Part shown: one piece after another, positions 13,615 through 21,998 of the stretch
How the letters are laid out: each line of letters opens with the position of its first letter
Numbering within the stretch: the first letter of the stretch is position 1
Assembly: GCA_947588775.1 (NCBI GenBank)
Contig: CANPZQ010000014.1
Location: 1 to 23,875, forward strand
DNA: 23,875 nt
Source of the DNA: an uncultured Clostridia bacterium
GTDB lineage: Bacteria; Bacillota; Clostridia; Oscillospirales; Ruminococcaceae
Direction: 5' to 3'
Position numbers and translations under genes: made by a program
The notes under the pieces: model-generated
Databases searched by the model: none
What the model was told of the DNA's origin: nothing
What the model saw: the letters and a program-made list of their open reading frames with translations, nothing else

Positions 13615-14974
13615 AAAACTAAGAAAATTAGCCGTCCTGCTCGCGGCTTTAACGCTTTCCTCCTGCGCGGAGATGCCGGAAAGCCTTAAGGAAACCGCTC
13701 CCGCCGAAACCTTGCCGCCCGCCTCCGTTACCGCTTCCGCAAAAGCCGACGGCGAGCCCGAGCCCGCCCCGTTTCAGCCCTTGGAGCGCGGGAACATCGA
13801 CGAAATCCGCGCTCAGCTCGACTTCGACCTGCAAAAAACCTATAAAAACATCGCCGTCGAGCGTGCGCGTGTCGGCGAGGGAAGCGTTATGCCGACCTAT
13901 AGCGTCAAGGTCGGCCGCGCGGAGGATTTCGACATCTATAAGTTCGCGGATTATCTATTCGGCGACAGGTACGACGCCTACGACGAAACGCTATGGAAGC
14001 ATAAAAAGAAGGGCGAAGCGATGTACGACGACCAGCCGATTTCGGACGAGCCGACCATGCAGCCCGACGGAAAAATTCTGAACCAGAACCGCCTTTGCTT
14101 CTCGCTCGACGAGTACAGGCCGACCGATAGCGGCGACGTGCTCTTTCACCTTATTACAAACACCATGGGAGCGACATGGAGCGCGCCGTACGGGTCGTTT
14201 CTCCCCGAAAACACCTGCTACCCCGACGCTTTTAAAACCGTGGCGCAGTTTGACCCCGACTACGACGAAATCCCCGATGATTTAAGCTACGAGATGTACG
14301 GCGGCGGGGAATGGAGCCTAAAGGACGCGATTTCGTTTGCCGAAGGCTTTTTCAACGGCGAAATCGCGCCCTCCGACCCGGACGGGTTCGCCTACTGCGT
14401 TAAAAAGGTTGAGGTCAAGGCCCTTCCCCGGGAAACCTTCGGCTACTATTTTATGATGCAGCTTAAGGACGAAAACGGAAACTTCTATGACGCGGACCGA
14501 AGGTATTACAGCGACAATGAGGCGATTGAAGGCGGTACGGAATTTATGATTGACAACTATATCGCCTGCTGGTGCTCCGAAAAGGAGCGGCTCACAAGCT
14601 TCACAAAGGACTACGCCTACGACGTCGGCGATTCGACAGATTCGGGCGACAGCCTTTTAACGCTCGGCGCGGCGGCGGATATTCTCTCCGAAAATCTCGC
14701 CCCGAACGCAAACCTGAGCTTTTTCGCGGATTTGAATTATGTCTTGGTATGCAAAAATTATCCCTATTTCGGTATTTGGGAATACCCGGCCTATTACGAG
14801 GACATGGCGGCGACGACCTGCGAGCTCGAGCTTAAGCCCTACTGGTGCTTTCGCAAGAACGCCCCGCCGGACGCGCCCGCCGAAAGCCTCGACGAAAGAT
14901 ACTTTGTCGACGCGCTCAACGGCGAAATCGTCGCCATGGCTTACGGAATGACCGAAAGGAGGCAGGTAAATTGA
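13607..14974 (+). CDS. lipoprotein of unknown function in the ECF/ABC operon
   Basis: A 455-residue protein with a lipoprotein signal: basic MIRKLRKL, a hydrophobic stretch, then lipobox LSSC with the acylated Cys at residue 20. A Pro/Ala/Thr-rich linker (about 28-65) is followed by an acidic, aromatic-rich globular part of about 390 residues. I recognise no family. The start at 13607 has AAGGAGGT with good spacing, while the longer frame from 13574 begins inside the upstream gene without a site. It overlaps its upstream neighbour by 8 bases and its TGA overlaps the TTG of the next gene. Its place between the anti-sigma and the ABC genes suggests an outer-surface sensor or substrate-capture partner (inference). 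Confidence 0.75.
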   Translation: MIRKLRKLAVLLAALTLSSCAEMPESLKETAPAETLPPASVTASAKADGEPEPAPFQPLERGNIDEIRAQLDFDLQKTYKNIAVERARVGEGSVMPTYSVKVGRAEDFDIYKFADYLFGDRYDAYDETLWKHKKKGEAMYDDQPISDEPTMQPDGKILNQNRLCFSLDEYRPTDSGDVLFHLITNTMGATWSAPYGSFLPENTCYPDAFKTVAQFDPDYDEIPDDLSYEMYGGGEWSLKDAISFAEGFFNGEIAPSDPDGFAYCVKKVEVKALPRETFGYYFMMQLKDENGNFYDADRRYYSDNEAIEGGTEFMIDNYIACWCSEKERLTSFTKDYAYDVGDSTDSGDSLLTLGAAADILSENLAPNANLSFFADLNYVLVCKNYPYFGIWEYPAYYEDMAATTCELELKPYWCFRKNAPPDAPAESLDERYFVDALNGEIVAMAYGMTERRQVN

Positions 14975-15870
14975 ATAAAAAAGACGTGGTTTATACAATC
15001 GGGGGATATGTTTTCACAATCGCGGCGACGCTGCTGCTTCTTGTGCTTACGCCATGTCCGGACGTCGGGCAAAAGCGAAGCACCGTTATCCTGAAATACT
15101 TTTCCTACAGCCACGACGAGCTTCGGGAGGAATCAAACCGAAACGCCGCGCCCGATTACTGCACCCCCGCCGAAGCAATCTGGTTCGCCGCGTTTATGCC
15201 GCTTTTGTGCTCCGCGCCATGCGTTTTCGGGGTTGCGGCGGAGCTCAGGGGAAACTACCGTTTCAGGCTTATTCGCGAGGGAAATTTTTCGGGATACTGG
15301 AACAAAACCTTCTTTAAATACGTTCTCTCCGGCGGTGGCTCGGTCACGGCGGGGTACGGGATTTACTGCGCGGCGGTGTATCTTCATTTTCCGAAAAACT
15401 CGGAGTATCTTTCGGAATACCGCCCCGACTCCCTCGAGGAGATGTTCAGACAGGTTCCGCTCAATTCCCAGCTCGGGACGTTATTTAATTCCCAAAACGA
15501 ATATTTATATGTTTTCAACGCCGCGCTGATTGTGTTTTTGTTTTCGTCGGGCATTTCGGCACTCTGTCTGCTCCTGTATCTTCTCACTCAGAGCAAATAC
15601 AAGGCCCTCGGCCTGCCGATTGCGGCGATGTTCGCGATGAGCAACGGCTTCGAGGGGGTATATCTTCGCGGAAACGCGTGGGCGGGATTTTTATGTCCGA
15701 GCAGTATGATTTTCCGCTCGCAAATCGTTTTCAACGACTTTGTCAGAACCACCCCCGGCCTTGAGAATCGCGAGCTGCTCGGGCTTATATACTTTCCCGC
15801 GGCCTTGGGCGCGACGGCGGTTTTCTATGCCTTGGGAAGAAAAGCCTTCGGAAAGCGGGTGATGAATTGA
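14971..15870 (+). CDS. ABC-2-like membrane protein (permease component)
   Basis: A 299-residue multi-span membrane protein. It has a first helix near residues 7-27 (YTIGGYVFTIAATLLLLVLTPC), an extracytoplasmic stretch, then further hydrophobic segments at about 68-88, 125-145, 182-207, 211-232 and 269-290. Its topology and operon position fit an ABC-2-type permease, though I see no specific motif. The start is TTG at 14971, overlapping the upstream TGA as TTGA. An AAAGGAGG box (14955-14962) precedes it at good spacing. The next permease gene starts in the same TTGA fashion. Confidence 0.65.
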   Translation: MNKKDVVYTIGGYVFTIAATLLLLVLTPCPDVGQKRSTVILKYFSYSHDELREESNRNAAPDYCTPAEAIWFAAFMPLLCSAPCVFGVAAELRGNYRFRLIREGNFSGYWNKTFFKYVLSGGGSVTAGYGIYCAAVYLHFPKNSEYLSEYRPDSLEEMFRQVPLNSQLGTLFNSQNEYLYVFNAALIVFLFSSGISALCLLLYLLTQSKYKALGLPIAAMFAMSNGFEGVYLRGNAWAGFLCPSSMIFRSQIVFNDFVRTTPGLENRELLGLIYFPAALGATAVFYALGRKAFGKRVMN

Positions 15871-16727
15871 AGCGGTTTAATATTGCGTTTTCGGAGTATG
15901 TCAAATGGCTCAAGAACGACAAGCAGATAATTATGCTGTTTACGCTTATCTGCCTCGACATGTTCACGGTTTCCCCGATTAAGGAGTATATCGCGATGTT
16001 CGGCGAGCCGGTAAACATGATTGAGCCTTACATAACTTTCATAACAAATATTTTCTGCGTGCCGGTTATAACGCTGACCTTCGCGGTGCTGATGATCGAC
16101 TTTCCGGACATCTCCGCGAACGCGACGTTCGTTTTAATCAGAACCGGCCGCGCGAGGTGGTACCGCTCCCAGGTCGGCTTTGCGGCGATGGCGGCGGTGA
16201 CGACGCTCGCGGCTCTGTTCGTTTTCGGAATTGTCGCGATTCAGCCGCAGGGCTTTGTCGGAAACGTCTGGAGCAACTCCGCGAAGCTCATCAACGCGCA
16301 GACGATGGACGCGGTTTTCTTTCGCAGCACGAACCCGCTGAGTTATCTCGACCTCTCGGTTATGACGAATTTTTCGGTTGCGGGCGCGGCCGCGATTTGC
16401 AGCCTGCTGACGGTTCTGCACCTGACGTTTTGCGCGCAGCTCCAGATGACCCTCGCGCTTCGGTTCAACCGCGCGGTCGGCCTCGCCGCGAATCTTTTAA
16501 CGCTCGGCGCGGGCATGGCCCTTCAGATTATCGGCCTTAAAATAAGCCTGCTGTTCCCCTTCGCCCACGCGACCGCGGGATACCACTACGGCGAGCTGTT
16601 TAACGAAGTTATTTTCCCGATTCGCGGCTCGGTGATGTATTTGATTGCCGCAAACGCGCTTATGTACCTCGCCGGGACATGCGTAATCAGGCGCAAGAAC
16701 CTCTCGCTTATGTCAAAGGAGGATTGA
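15867..16727 (+). CDS. ABC-2-like membrane protein (permease component)
   Basis: A 286-residue membrane protein with about six hydrophobic segments, for example at residues 23-37 (IIMLFTLICLDMFTV), 51-73 (YITFITNIFCVPVITLTFAVLMI), 105-126, 168-190, 203-232 and 252-270. It is probably the partner of the preceding membrane protein in an ABC-2 exporter driven by the next gene. The start is TTG at 15867, overlapping the previous TGA, without a strong ribosome binding site (GCGGGTGATGAA upstream), so it probably depends on translational coupling. Its stop lies 2 bases before the ATPase start. The substrate cannot be told from sequence. Confidence 0.65.
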   Translation: MKRFNIAFSEYVKWLKNDKQIIMLFTLICLDMFTVSPIKEYIAMFGEPVNMIEPYITFITNIFCVPVITLTFAVLMIDFPDISANATFVLIRTGRARWYRSQVGFAAMAAVTTLAALFVFGIVAIQPQGFVGNVWSNSAKLINAQTMDAVFFRSTNPLSYLDLSVMTNFSVAGAAAICSLLTVLHLTFCAQLQMTLALRFNRAVGLAANLLTLGAGMALQIIGLKISLLFPFAHATAGYHYGELFNEVIFPIRGSVMYLIAANALMYLAGTCVIRRKNLSLMSKED

Positions 16728-16729
16728 AA

Positions 16730-17362
16730 TTGATAACCGTAAAAAATGTAAGCTTGAAAATTAAAAAGGATATGATTTTGCGGGACATAAACGTCGAATT
16801 TGACGACGGCAAAATCCACGGAATAATCGGCCGGAACGGCAGCGGTAAAACCATGCTTATGAAGTGTATCTGCGGCTTCATTCGCCCCACCGAGGGCGAA
16901 ATAACCGTCGCCGGAAAGCGAATCGGAGTAGACTGCGACTTTCCCGAGAGCGTCGGGGTAATCATTGAAACGCCGGAATTTATCCCATATTACAGCGGCT
17001 ATAAAAACTTAAAGCTGTTAGCGGATATAAGGCGAAAAATCACCGCCGACGACATTAAAAGGAGCATCGAGCTCGTCGGCCTCGACCCGAATTTAAAAAA
17101 GCCGGTTAAGAAATATTCCCTCGGAATGCGCCAGCGGCTCGGCCTCGCGCAGGCGATAATGGAGGACCCCGACCTGCTGATACTTGACGAGCCTATGAAC
17201 GGCCTCGACAAGGACGGCGTCGGGGAAATGCGGAAATATCTGCTCGATTTGAAGGCGCAGGGCAAGACGATTCTGATTGCCTCGCATTCCAGCGAGGACA
17301 TTGAGCTGCTCTGCGACGGGGTGGTGGAGATGGATAGGGGGAGGATGGAGAGGGTAAGGTAG
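16730..17362 (+). CDS. ABC transporter ATP-binding protein
   Basis: A 210-residue ATPase that would drive the two membrane proteins upstream. Walker A is GRNGSGKT (34-41), the signature is LGMRQ (131-135) after KKYS, Walker B is LLILDEP (149-155, with Glu154 as general base), the D-loop GLD follows and the switch His is 186 in ASHSSED. The short length and the sequence GDGIIE-like QTPEFIPYYSG region are typical of ABC-2 exporters such as those for antimicrobial peptides. I chose the TTG at 16730 because AAAGGAGG (16715-16722) lies 7 bases before it. The TTG at 16724 is too close to the box. This is the last gene of the six-gene operon. Confidence 0.88.
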   Translation: MITVKNVSLKIKKDMILRDINVEFDDGKIHGIIGRNGSGKTMLMKCICGFIRPTEGEITVAGKRIGVDCDFPESVGVIIETPEFIPYYSGYKNLKLLADIRRKITADDIKRSIELVGLDPNLKKPVKKYSLGMRQRLGLAQAIMEDPDLLILDEPMNGLDKDGVGEMRKYLLDLKAQGKTILIASHSSEDIELLCDGVVEMDRGRMERVR

Positions 17363-17373
17363 GGGAGTGGTAT

Positions 17374-17415
17374 AAAATCACCCTGCAGAGCAAAAGGGCT
17401 TTGCAGGGTGGTTTT
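17374..17415. terminator. bidirectional terminator between convergent genes
   Basis: AAAATCACCCTGCA (17374-17387) pairs with TGCAGGGTGGTTTT (17402-17415), 14 bp with one wobble. A and T runs at the two ends allow termination in both directions, for the ECF/ABC operon (+) and the small gene at 17447 (-). Confidence 0.85.
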
Positions 17416-17446
17416 AGATTATTGGTTAATCACGGCTCGGAGCAGT

Positions 17447-17848
17447 TTATACCATTTCCCCCAACACCTCATAGCACAGCTCCTCCCCGTCGCAGCGGTA
17501 GAAAAACGCGCCTTTTCGCGCCGCGTTCGGGCCGTTGACGATGAGGGTGTCGAGCTCGCGGCCGTTTTTGTCGCGAAAGCTCAGGCGGAAGGCGTAGCCG
17601 CTTTTGCCGAGGGCGAGGCCGCTGCGGCGAAACGTCGCGCCGCTTATGTTTTTCGCAATATAGGCGACCTCGTTCGCGCCGGTTATCTCGAAGCCCTCGC
17701 CGGTGTATCCGCTAAAGACGTAAATCGATTTGATTTCGTCCGGGTAGACGTTTTTCAGCAGCCTCACCGGAAGAAAATACCACACCGCCGCGGCTATTGC
17801 GAAAACGACGATGACAGCCGCTGCTGCCGCCGAAATCTTTTTAAGCAT
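17447..17848 (-). CDS. small membrane-anchored or secreted protein of unknown function
   Basis: A 133-residue protein with one N-terminal hydrophobic segment (MLKKISAAAAAVIVVFAIAA...VWYFLP), then about 105 extracytoplasmic residues containing IKSIYVFSGYTGEGFEITGANEVAYIAKNI and a closing GEELCYEVLGEMV. I recognise no family. The pattern resembles small Firmicutes surface proteins with a beta-sheet fold. The ATG at 17846-17848 is preceded by AAGAGGTGAT. The frame continues upstream but that part is not protein-like. A leader hairpin lies at 17881-17908. It converges on the ABC operon and shares its terminator. Confidence 0.65.
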   Translation of the reverse strand: MLKKISAAAAAVIVVFAIAAAVWYFLPVRLLKNVYPDEIKSIYVFSGYTGEGFEITGANEVAYIAKNISGATFRRSGLALGKSGYAFRLSFRDKNGRELDTLIVNGPNAARKGAFFYRCDGEELCYEVLGEMV

Positions 17849-18198
17849 ATAAATCACCTCTTGAATTTTTGGGGAAACCGTTCCGGCGGCATTTATGCCG
17901 CTATGCCGGAAAGTTTGCCGTTTTTCGGAAATGCCCCGCCGCGCCCTATTGTAGGATTTTTGACATGGAATGTTCCCGCCCGCAGGGATTGCGTTTTTGA
18001 ACATCGCAGCGCGCCCCGCATTTTCCCGAAACCCGCTTGAGAAAGCTGAAAAACACTTCAAAAAGCAAGGCTTCGGCGGGTTAATGCAAACCCCGGGCGG
18101 CAGAGGTTATCCCGAAAAACAACGGCTGTACAACCCTCCGGCGGCGGAAACGAACGGGTTTTCCACGTCAAAATTCCGCCGCGCGGTTTCCCGAAAAA
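17849..18198. other. 350-base intergenic region with leader hairpin and small palindromes
   Basis: No gene supported. A hairpin GCGGCAT/ATGCCGC with outer CCG/CGG pairs (17881-17908) lies in the leader of the small minus-strand gene. An inverted repeat GCGGCGGAA (18141-18149) with TTCCGCCGC (18174-18182) lies just after the esterase gene. Its arms resemble hairpin II arms of the repeat family but it lacks the G tract. Confidence 0.4.
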
Positions 18199-19182
18199 TT
18201 ACTTCTTAAAGACGTATTTGCAGAAGTTGTAGATTCCGCTCTGGATTGCGGGGTTGCCGTGGTCGGAGCCGGGGATTTCGTACCAGACGTGGGTCACGCC
18301 GTTTTTGTCAAAGAGCTCGTGGTAGCTCTTCGGGAAAGTGCCGACGGTGCCGTCGCGGTCGCCCGCGCATACCATCAGCAGACGGGGCATGACGTCCTCA
18401 AACTTGACTTCGTCCTCGGTATACTGCCCGGGGTGCTCCATCGCCCAGTCCTTTCCGGGGACAAGTCCCGGCGCGGGGGCGATTGCTCCGACATAGCCGA
18501 ACATATCGGGCTTTGCGAGGCCGATTGCAAGGGATTCGCGGCCGCCCATCGAGAAGCCGATGATCGCGGTGCTGTCGCGGCCCGTCGCGACGGAATAATT
18601 CTCCTCCATAAAGGGCATGAGGTCGTCGACGAGGTCGTTCACGAAGTTGTCGTACGCCTTCGCGTTCTCGTCGTCAATCGCGGTGCATACGTCCTGAGTT
18701 TTGCTCGCGTACATGTAGGGGAAAACGAGAATCGTTTCGGGCATAAGGCCCTCCGCCATCATGTTCTGCATCGGGATTATGATGTTCGTCCCGGAATCGG
18801 TCATCGAGTTTTCATCGCCGAAAATTCCGTGTAAAATGTACATAACCGGGTATTCCTTGTCCTCGGAATAGTTCGCCGGAAGGACGACGTTTACGTTGCG
18901 GTTCTTTTCGCATGTCGTGGAGTAGTAATTCTTCTTTTCAACGGCGGGATACTCTACGCCGTCGCGCCTTTTGGCGTACTCCTCCGGCATAGTGATTGTC
19001 GCCTCGAAGCCGTCCATGAAGTCCTTTGCCTCCTGCATGTAATCAACCTCCTCAACTTTCTCTTCCGGCTCGGCGTTGTTTTCCTGCGGCTCGCCGGTGC
19101 CGAGATTTTCCTCGCCCTGCGCACCGCACGCGCAAAGCATTGAAACCGCGAGCGCGGCGGCCAGAATTTTGCGAATTTTCAT
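18199..19182 (-). CDS. lipoprotein esterase, esterase-D/CE1-like alpha/beta hydrolase
   Basis: A 327-residue secreted lipoprotein. The signal MKIRKILAAALAVSMLCAC puts the acylated Cys at 19. An acidic linker rich in Glu, Asn and Pro runs to about residue 48. The alpha/beta-hydrolase domain has NVVLPANYSEDKEYPVMYILHGIFG (98-122) and the nucleophile elbow GFSMGG (Ser211). Asp275 or Asp277 lies in VCAGDRDG and the catalytic His308 in GSDHGN. The layout matches the esterase-D family that includes CE1 feruloyl and acetyl-xylan esterases. The substrate is probably an ester on plant polysaccharide, but other esters cannot be excluded. A GGAGG box and a consensus promoter precede it, and it is alone in its transcript. 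Confidence 0.85.
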   Translation of the reverse strand: MKIRKILAAALAVSMLCACGAQGEENLGTGEPQENNAEPEEKVEEVDYMQEAKDFMDGFEATITMPEEYAKRRDGVEYPAVEKKNYYSTTCEKNRNVNVVLPANYSEDKEYPVMYILHGIFGDENSMTDSGTNIIIPMQNMMAEGLMPETILVFPYMYASKTQDVCTAIDDENAKAYDNFVNDLVDDLMPFMEENYSVATGRDSTAIIGFSMGGRESLAIGLAKPDMFGYVGAIAPAPGLVPGKDWAMEHPGQYTEDEVKFEDVMPRLLMVCAGDRDGTVGTFPKSYHELFDKNGVTHVWYEIPGSDHGNPAIQSGIYNFCKYVFKK

Positions 19183-19213
19183 ATAACATCCTCCAAATAA
19201 ATGAATTTGTTAT

Positions 19214-19242
19214 ATTATACCGCAGGGCGCGGTAGATGTCAA
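19214..19242 (-). promoter_or_regulatory. consensus sigma-A promoter of the esterase
   Basis: On the minus strand a perfect TTGACA (19237-19242), a 17-bp spacer and a perfect TATAAT (19214-19219). The spacer and -10 carry no evident operator. Confidence 0.9.
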
Positions 19243-19417
19243 GTCGGAGGCGCGGGCGCATTTTTATTATGCGGCGGAAAATATTAAGAGTCAATTAGGC
19301 TGAGATTAAGAATTTATTAAGATTGAGGCGGGGCAGAGGGCGGATTTTTGGCGCAAGGGTTTGGGAGGTATGATTTCCGGCTTCTGATTCTCGACGGTCT
19401 GTTTTCTGCCATGTGCC

Positions 19418-19605
19418 GGCGCGGCGAATGGGGCTGATTTCCTGCTCCGCCATGGCTTCTGCCCGCCACCCACCCGCCCACCCCGCCCCATTCGCCGCGC
19501 CTTCGATGGGTACAACGAGGGCAGCGCGGCGGAAAAAGCGGGGAAACACCGCGAAATTACGGGGGCGGGCGGGTGGGACGCAGAAAGCAGCTTTTTCCGC
19601 CGCGC
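19418..19605 (+). repeat. interspersed double-hairpin/G4 element, copy 4
   Basis: 188 bp. Hairpin I arms are 19418-19433 and 19486-19501 (perfect). Hairpin II arms are 19524-19539 and 19590-19605 (perfect 16 bp). The C tract CCCACCCGCCCACCCC is at 19469-19484 and the G tract GGGGGCGGGCGGGTGGG at 19561-19577. The hairpin I loop has CATGGCTTCTGCCCGCC, shared only with copy 5, so these two form a subfamily. It shares the upstream TTTTCTGCCATGTGCC with copy 1. It lies between the divergent esterase and HAD genes. Confidence 0.9.
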
Positions 19606-19844
19606 GGGGCTCTGAAGAAAACCATAGTACTTGTAGGCTTGCCGAAAAATCAAATCCACCTTTCAAGCAAAAAGCATCGCCGTGTCCCACGAATTCTTTA
19701 TATAAAGCTCACTGCACCTGCCGATTCGGAGCATTCTCTGCATCTACTTTCCCCTGAGCCCGAAGCCGTTAGCGAGCGGTTTTTCCTGATAACATTAAAT
19801 ATCAAGTACACCCCCATTCCCTCCTTCCCCCACCCACACCACCC
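19606..19844. other. intergenic stretch without a supported gene
   Basis: Less GC-rich than the repeat. No ribosome binding site and start pair fits a gene. A weak hairpin CCG/CGG followed by TTTTT occurs around 19764-19785. Nothing else stands out before the promoter at 19845. Confidence 0.35.
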
Positions 19845-19873
19845 TTGACATTCAATAACTAATATGTTAAAAT
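19845..19873 (+). promoter_or_regulatory. sigma-A promoter of the HAD-family gene
   Basis: Perfect TTGACA (19845-19850), a 17-bp spacer and TAAAAT (19868-19873), 22 bases before the ATG. Confidence 0.85.
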
Positions 19874-19894
19874 AAACCCAAGGGGGAATTAAAA

Positions 19895-21031
19895 ATGACA
19901 ACGGAAGAACTCAAACTTTACGTGCCGGACGTATACCAAAAGGACATCTTCAACATAGACTACAAGCGGCTGTGGGAGCACGGCGTTAGGGTGGTTTCAT
20001 TCGACCTTGACAAAACCGTCGGCAGCTTTATTGCGAACAAGGTCAAGATTCGCGCGGGAATAAAGCTCAGCTATCCCGAGGCCAAAAAGCTTGTCGACGG
20101 CCTGCATGAAATCGGGTTCAAAGTGGCAATCATCACAAACGCGAAGAGTAAGCAGGCGAAACAGTCGGCGGAGGCAATCGGCGCGGACTGTTTTTACGCG
20201 AAGGCGGACAAGCCCTCCGACAAATGCTTCAAAAAAGTTATGAAAGAATACAAAATAAACCCTTCGCAGATGGCTCATGTCGGCGACAGCCTCACAAAGG
20301 ACGTCGTTGGCGGAAACGGCGCGGGAGTTATCACCTGCAAGGTAAAGGGCAAGGGCAAGGACGCGAAGGCCGAGAGGGCTTTAAAATGGGTCGCGCATGT
20401 CGAAAGTCATCACAGGATTCGCGAGGAACTCGCCAAAAACGGAATGTGGCGGGAGCATCACAAGAAAGCCTACGGCGACCAGTATTACCAGCTCTGCGAG
20501 AAGCCGGGGTATCTCACCGGCAAGCCGTCGCCTGACGAAGGCTCGGTTGCGATTTTTGTCGACGGAAAGAGCCCGAAAAAATCCGCCGAAAATCTCAGGG
20601 ATTACATATCCGCGCTCGGGGTCAGAGCCATCATCCTCGAAAACAAAGAGGAAGTCGAGCCGTTCCCGGGGAAGGTTATCGTTATCGGCCATCATGATTT
20701 CGCGAGAGAAGAGCTGAAAAAGGTTCACTGTTTTTATGAAAAATACGGCATGTTTATCGGCTTCCGGGACAACCTCTGCGTCCTGATGGCAAGCCGCAGC
20801 GCGCTGAGTTCCGAAAACGGCGGCGAAGGCCATCGGGCGTTCGGGAAGTATTATAACGAAACTCTCCCGGGATTTTCCGACATCGCCGAAAAATACGGCA
20901 TTCCGATGACCTACGAACACAACGAAAAGAGCACCCGCCGATACCAGTACGACCTCATCTGGCTGAAATTCGTGAAGCACAGTTTGGCATTGTTTTTGGA
21001 TATTGAGGGAGAAGAGGATGAGGAGGAATAA
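19895..21031 (+). CDS. HAD-family (YqeG-type) phosphatase with unknown C-terminal domain
   Basis: A 378-residue protein. Residues 1-165 are a HAD-IIIA domain like YqeG: motif I is FDLDKT (nucleophile Asp37, acid/base Asp39), motif II lies in AIITNA, motif III is the Lys of AKADKPS, and motif IV is GDSLTKDVVGGNGAG. YqeG proteins have Lys after the second Asp less often than Asn. Residues of about 170-378 are an extra domain starting AERALKWVAHVESHHRIREELAKNGMWREHHKKAYGDQYY, which I do not recognise and which makes the protein about twice the usual YqeG length. The C-terminus is strongly acidic (GEEDEEE). AGGGGGAA precedes the ATG. The substrate is unknown. The broken ADP-ribosylglycohydrolase gene follows 42 bases later and could be co-transcribed. 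Confidence 0.8.
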   Translation: MTTEELKLYVPDVYQKDIFNIDYKRLWEHGVRVVSFDLDKTVGSFIANKVKIRAGIKLSYPEAKKLVDGLHEIGFKVAIITNAKSKQAKQSAEAIGADCFYAKADKPSDKCFKKVMKEYKINPSQMAHVGDSLTKDVVGGNGAGVITCKVKGKGKDAKAERALKWVAHVESHHRIREELAKNGMWREHHKKAYGDQYYQLCEKPGYLTGKPSPDEGSVAIFVDGKSPKKSAENLRDYISALGVRAIILENKEEVEPFPGKVIVIGHHDFAREELKKVHCFYEKYGMFIGFRDNLCVLMASRSALSSENGGEGHRAFGKYYNETLPGFSDIAEKYGIPMTYEHNEKSTRRYQYDLIWLKFVKHSLALFLDIEGEEDEEE

Positions 21032-21073
21032 GGGACTGTCGATTGCAAAAATACATGAAAAGGAAGTTTATTT

Positions 21074-21877
21074 ATGAAAATCTTAGGAGCAATTGTCGGC
21101 AACATAATCGGCTCAATTTACGAGTGGCACAACATCAAAACAAAGCAATTCCCTCTTTTCAGCACTCGTTGCCGACCGACAGACGACAGCGTTATGTCCC
21201 TTGCGGTCGCCAAAGCGTTAATAAAAAGCAAACCCGACCGTTCCGACCTTTCGGAAAACGCGGTAAAATACATGCAGGAAATAGGAAATTTATATTCCGA
21301 CTGCGGCTACGGCGGAAGCTTTCGCCGGTGGCTTTTCTCGAAAAATCCTCAGCCCTACAACAGCTTCGGAAACGGTGCGGCGATGCGGGTAAGCCCAGTT
21401 GCGTATGTTGCAAAAAGCCTTGAGTAATGTGATAAAATGGCGGAGATTGTGACCGCCGTCACCCACAACCAACCCGAGGGAATAAAGGGTGCAAAAGTGA
21501 CGGCCGGCTGTACATATCTCGCACTCCACGGTGCCTCAAAAGATGAGATAAAAGCCTATGCCGAGGGATTTTACGCACTTGATTTCACGATTGACGAAAT
21601 CCACCCCGGCTATGGCTTCGACGTGACGTGTCAGGGCACGGTTCCTCAGGCGATTGAAGCGTTTTTGGAGTCTGAGAACTTTGAGGACGCAATCCGAAAC
21701 GCCGTATCCATCGGCGGCGACAGCGACACCATCGCGGCGATAGCGGGAGGAATCGCCGGCGTGTATTACGGTGTTCCCAAAGACATCGCCGAAAATGCAC
21801 TCAGGTGTCTTGATGAAAACGAAAAAGGCGATAATGTCGGAATTTGCCGAGAAATTTATGTAAAATTACATTGCTAA
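21074..21877 (+). pseudogene. ADP-ribosylglycohydrolase interrupted by an in-frame TAA
   Basis: The product would be about 267 residues of the ADP-ribosylglycohydrolase (DraG/ARH) family, which removes ADP-ribose from proteins or other substrates using a two-metal site. The first half (residues 1-117) has GAIVGNIIGSIYEW, the metal-site TDDSVM, YGGSFRRWL and NSFGNGAAMRVSPVAY. The stop TAA is at 21425-21427 and the frame continues unchanged: CDK, then MAEIVTAVTHNQPEGIKGA, FDVTCQGTVPQAIEAFLES and the second metal motif GGDSDTIAAIAGGIAG. Since homologues read straight through here, a Lys or Gln codon (AAA or CAA) probably mutated to TAA. The halves each hold only part of the metal site, so neither should work alone. 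An ATG at 21437 could restart the second half but has no good ribosome binding site. Confidence 0.8.
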
Positions 21878-21881
21878 CGGT

Positions 21882-21916
21882 AAAAACAGGCCTGTCTATG
21901 CGGAGGGCCTGTTTTT
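21882..21916. terminator. terminator after the ADP-ribosylglycohydrolase gene
   Basis: AAAAACAGGCC (21882-21892) pairs perfectly with GGCCTGTTTTT (21906-21916), an 11-bp stem with a 13-base loop and a T run. The mirrored A run makes it usable in both directions. Confidence 0.88.
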
Positions 21917-21998
21917 GTTATATCGGATACATAACGCGTGTCGTTGTGTGATGGTTTGGAGAGAGGGGAGGGGATGATTTGTGCCTTCAGCTGAATCT

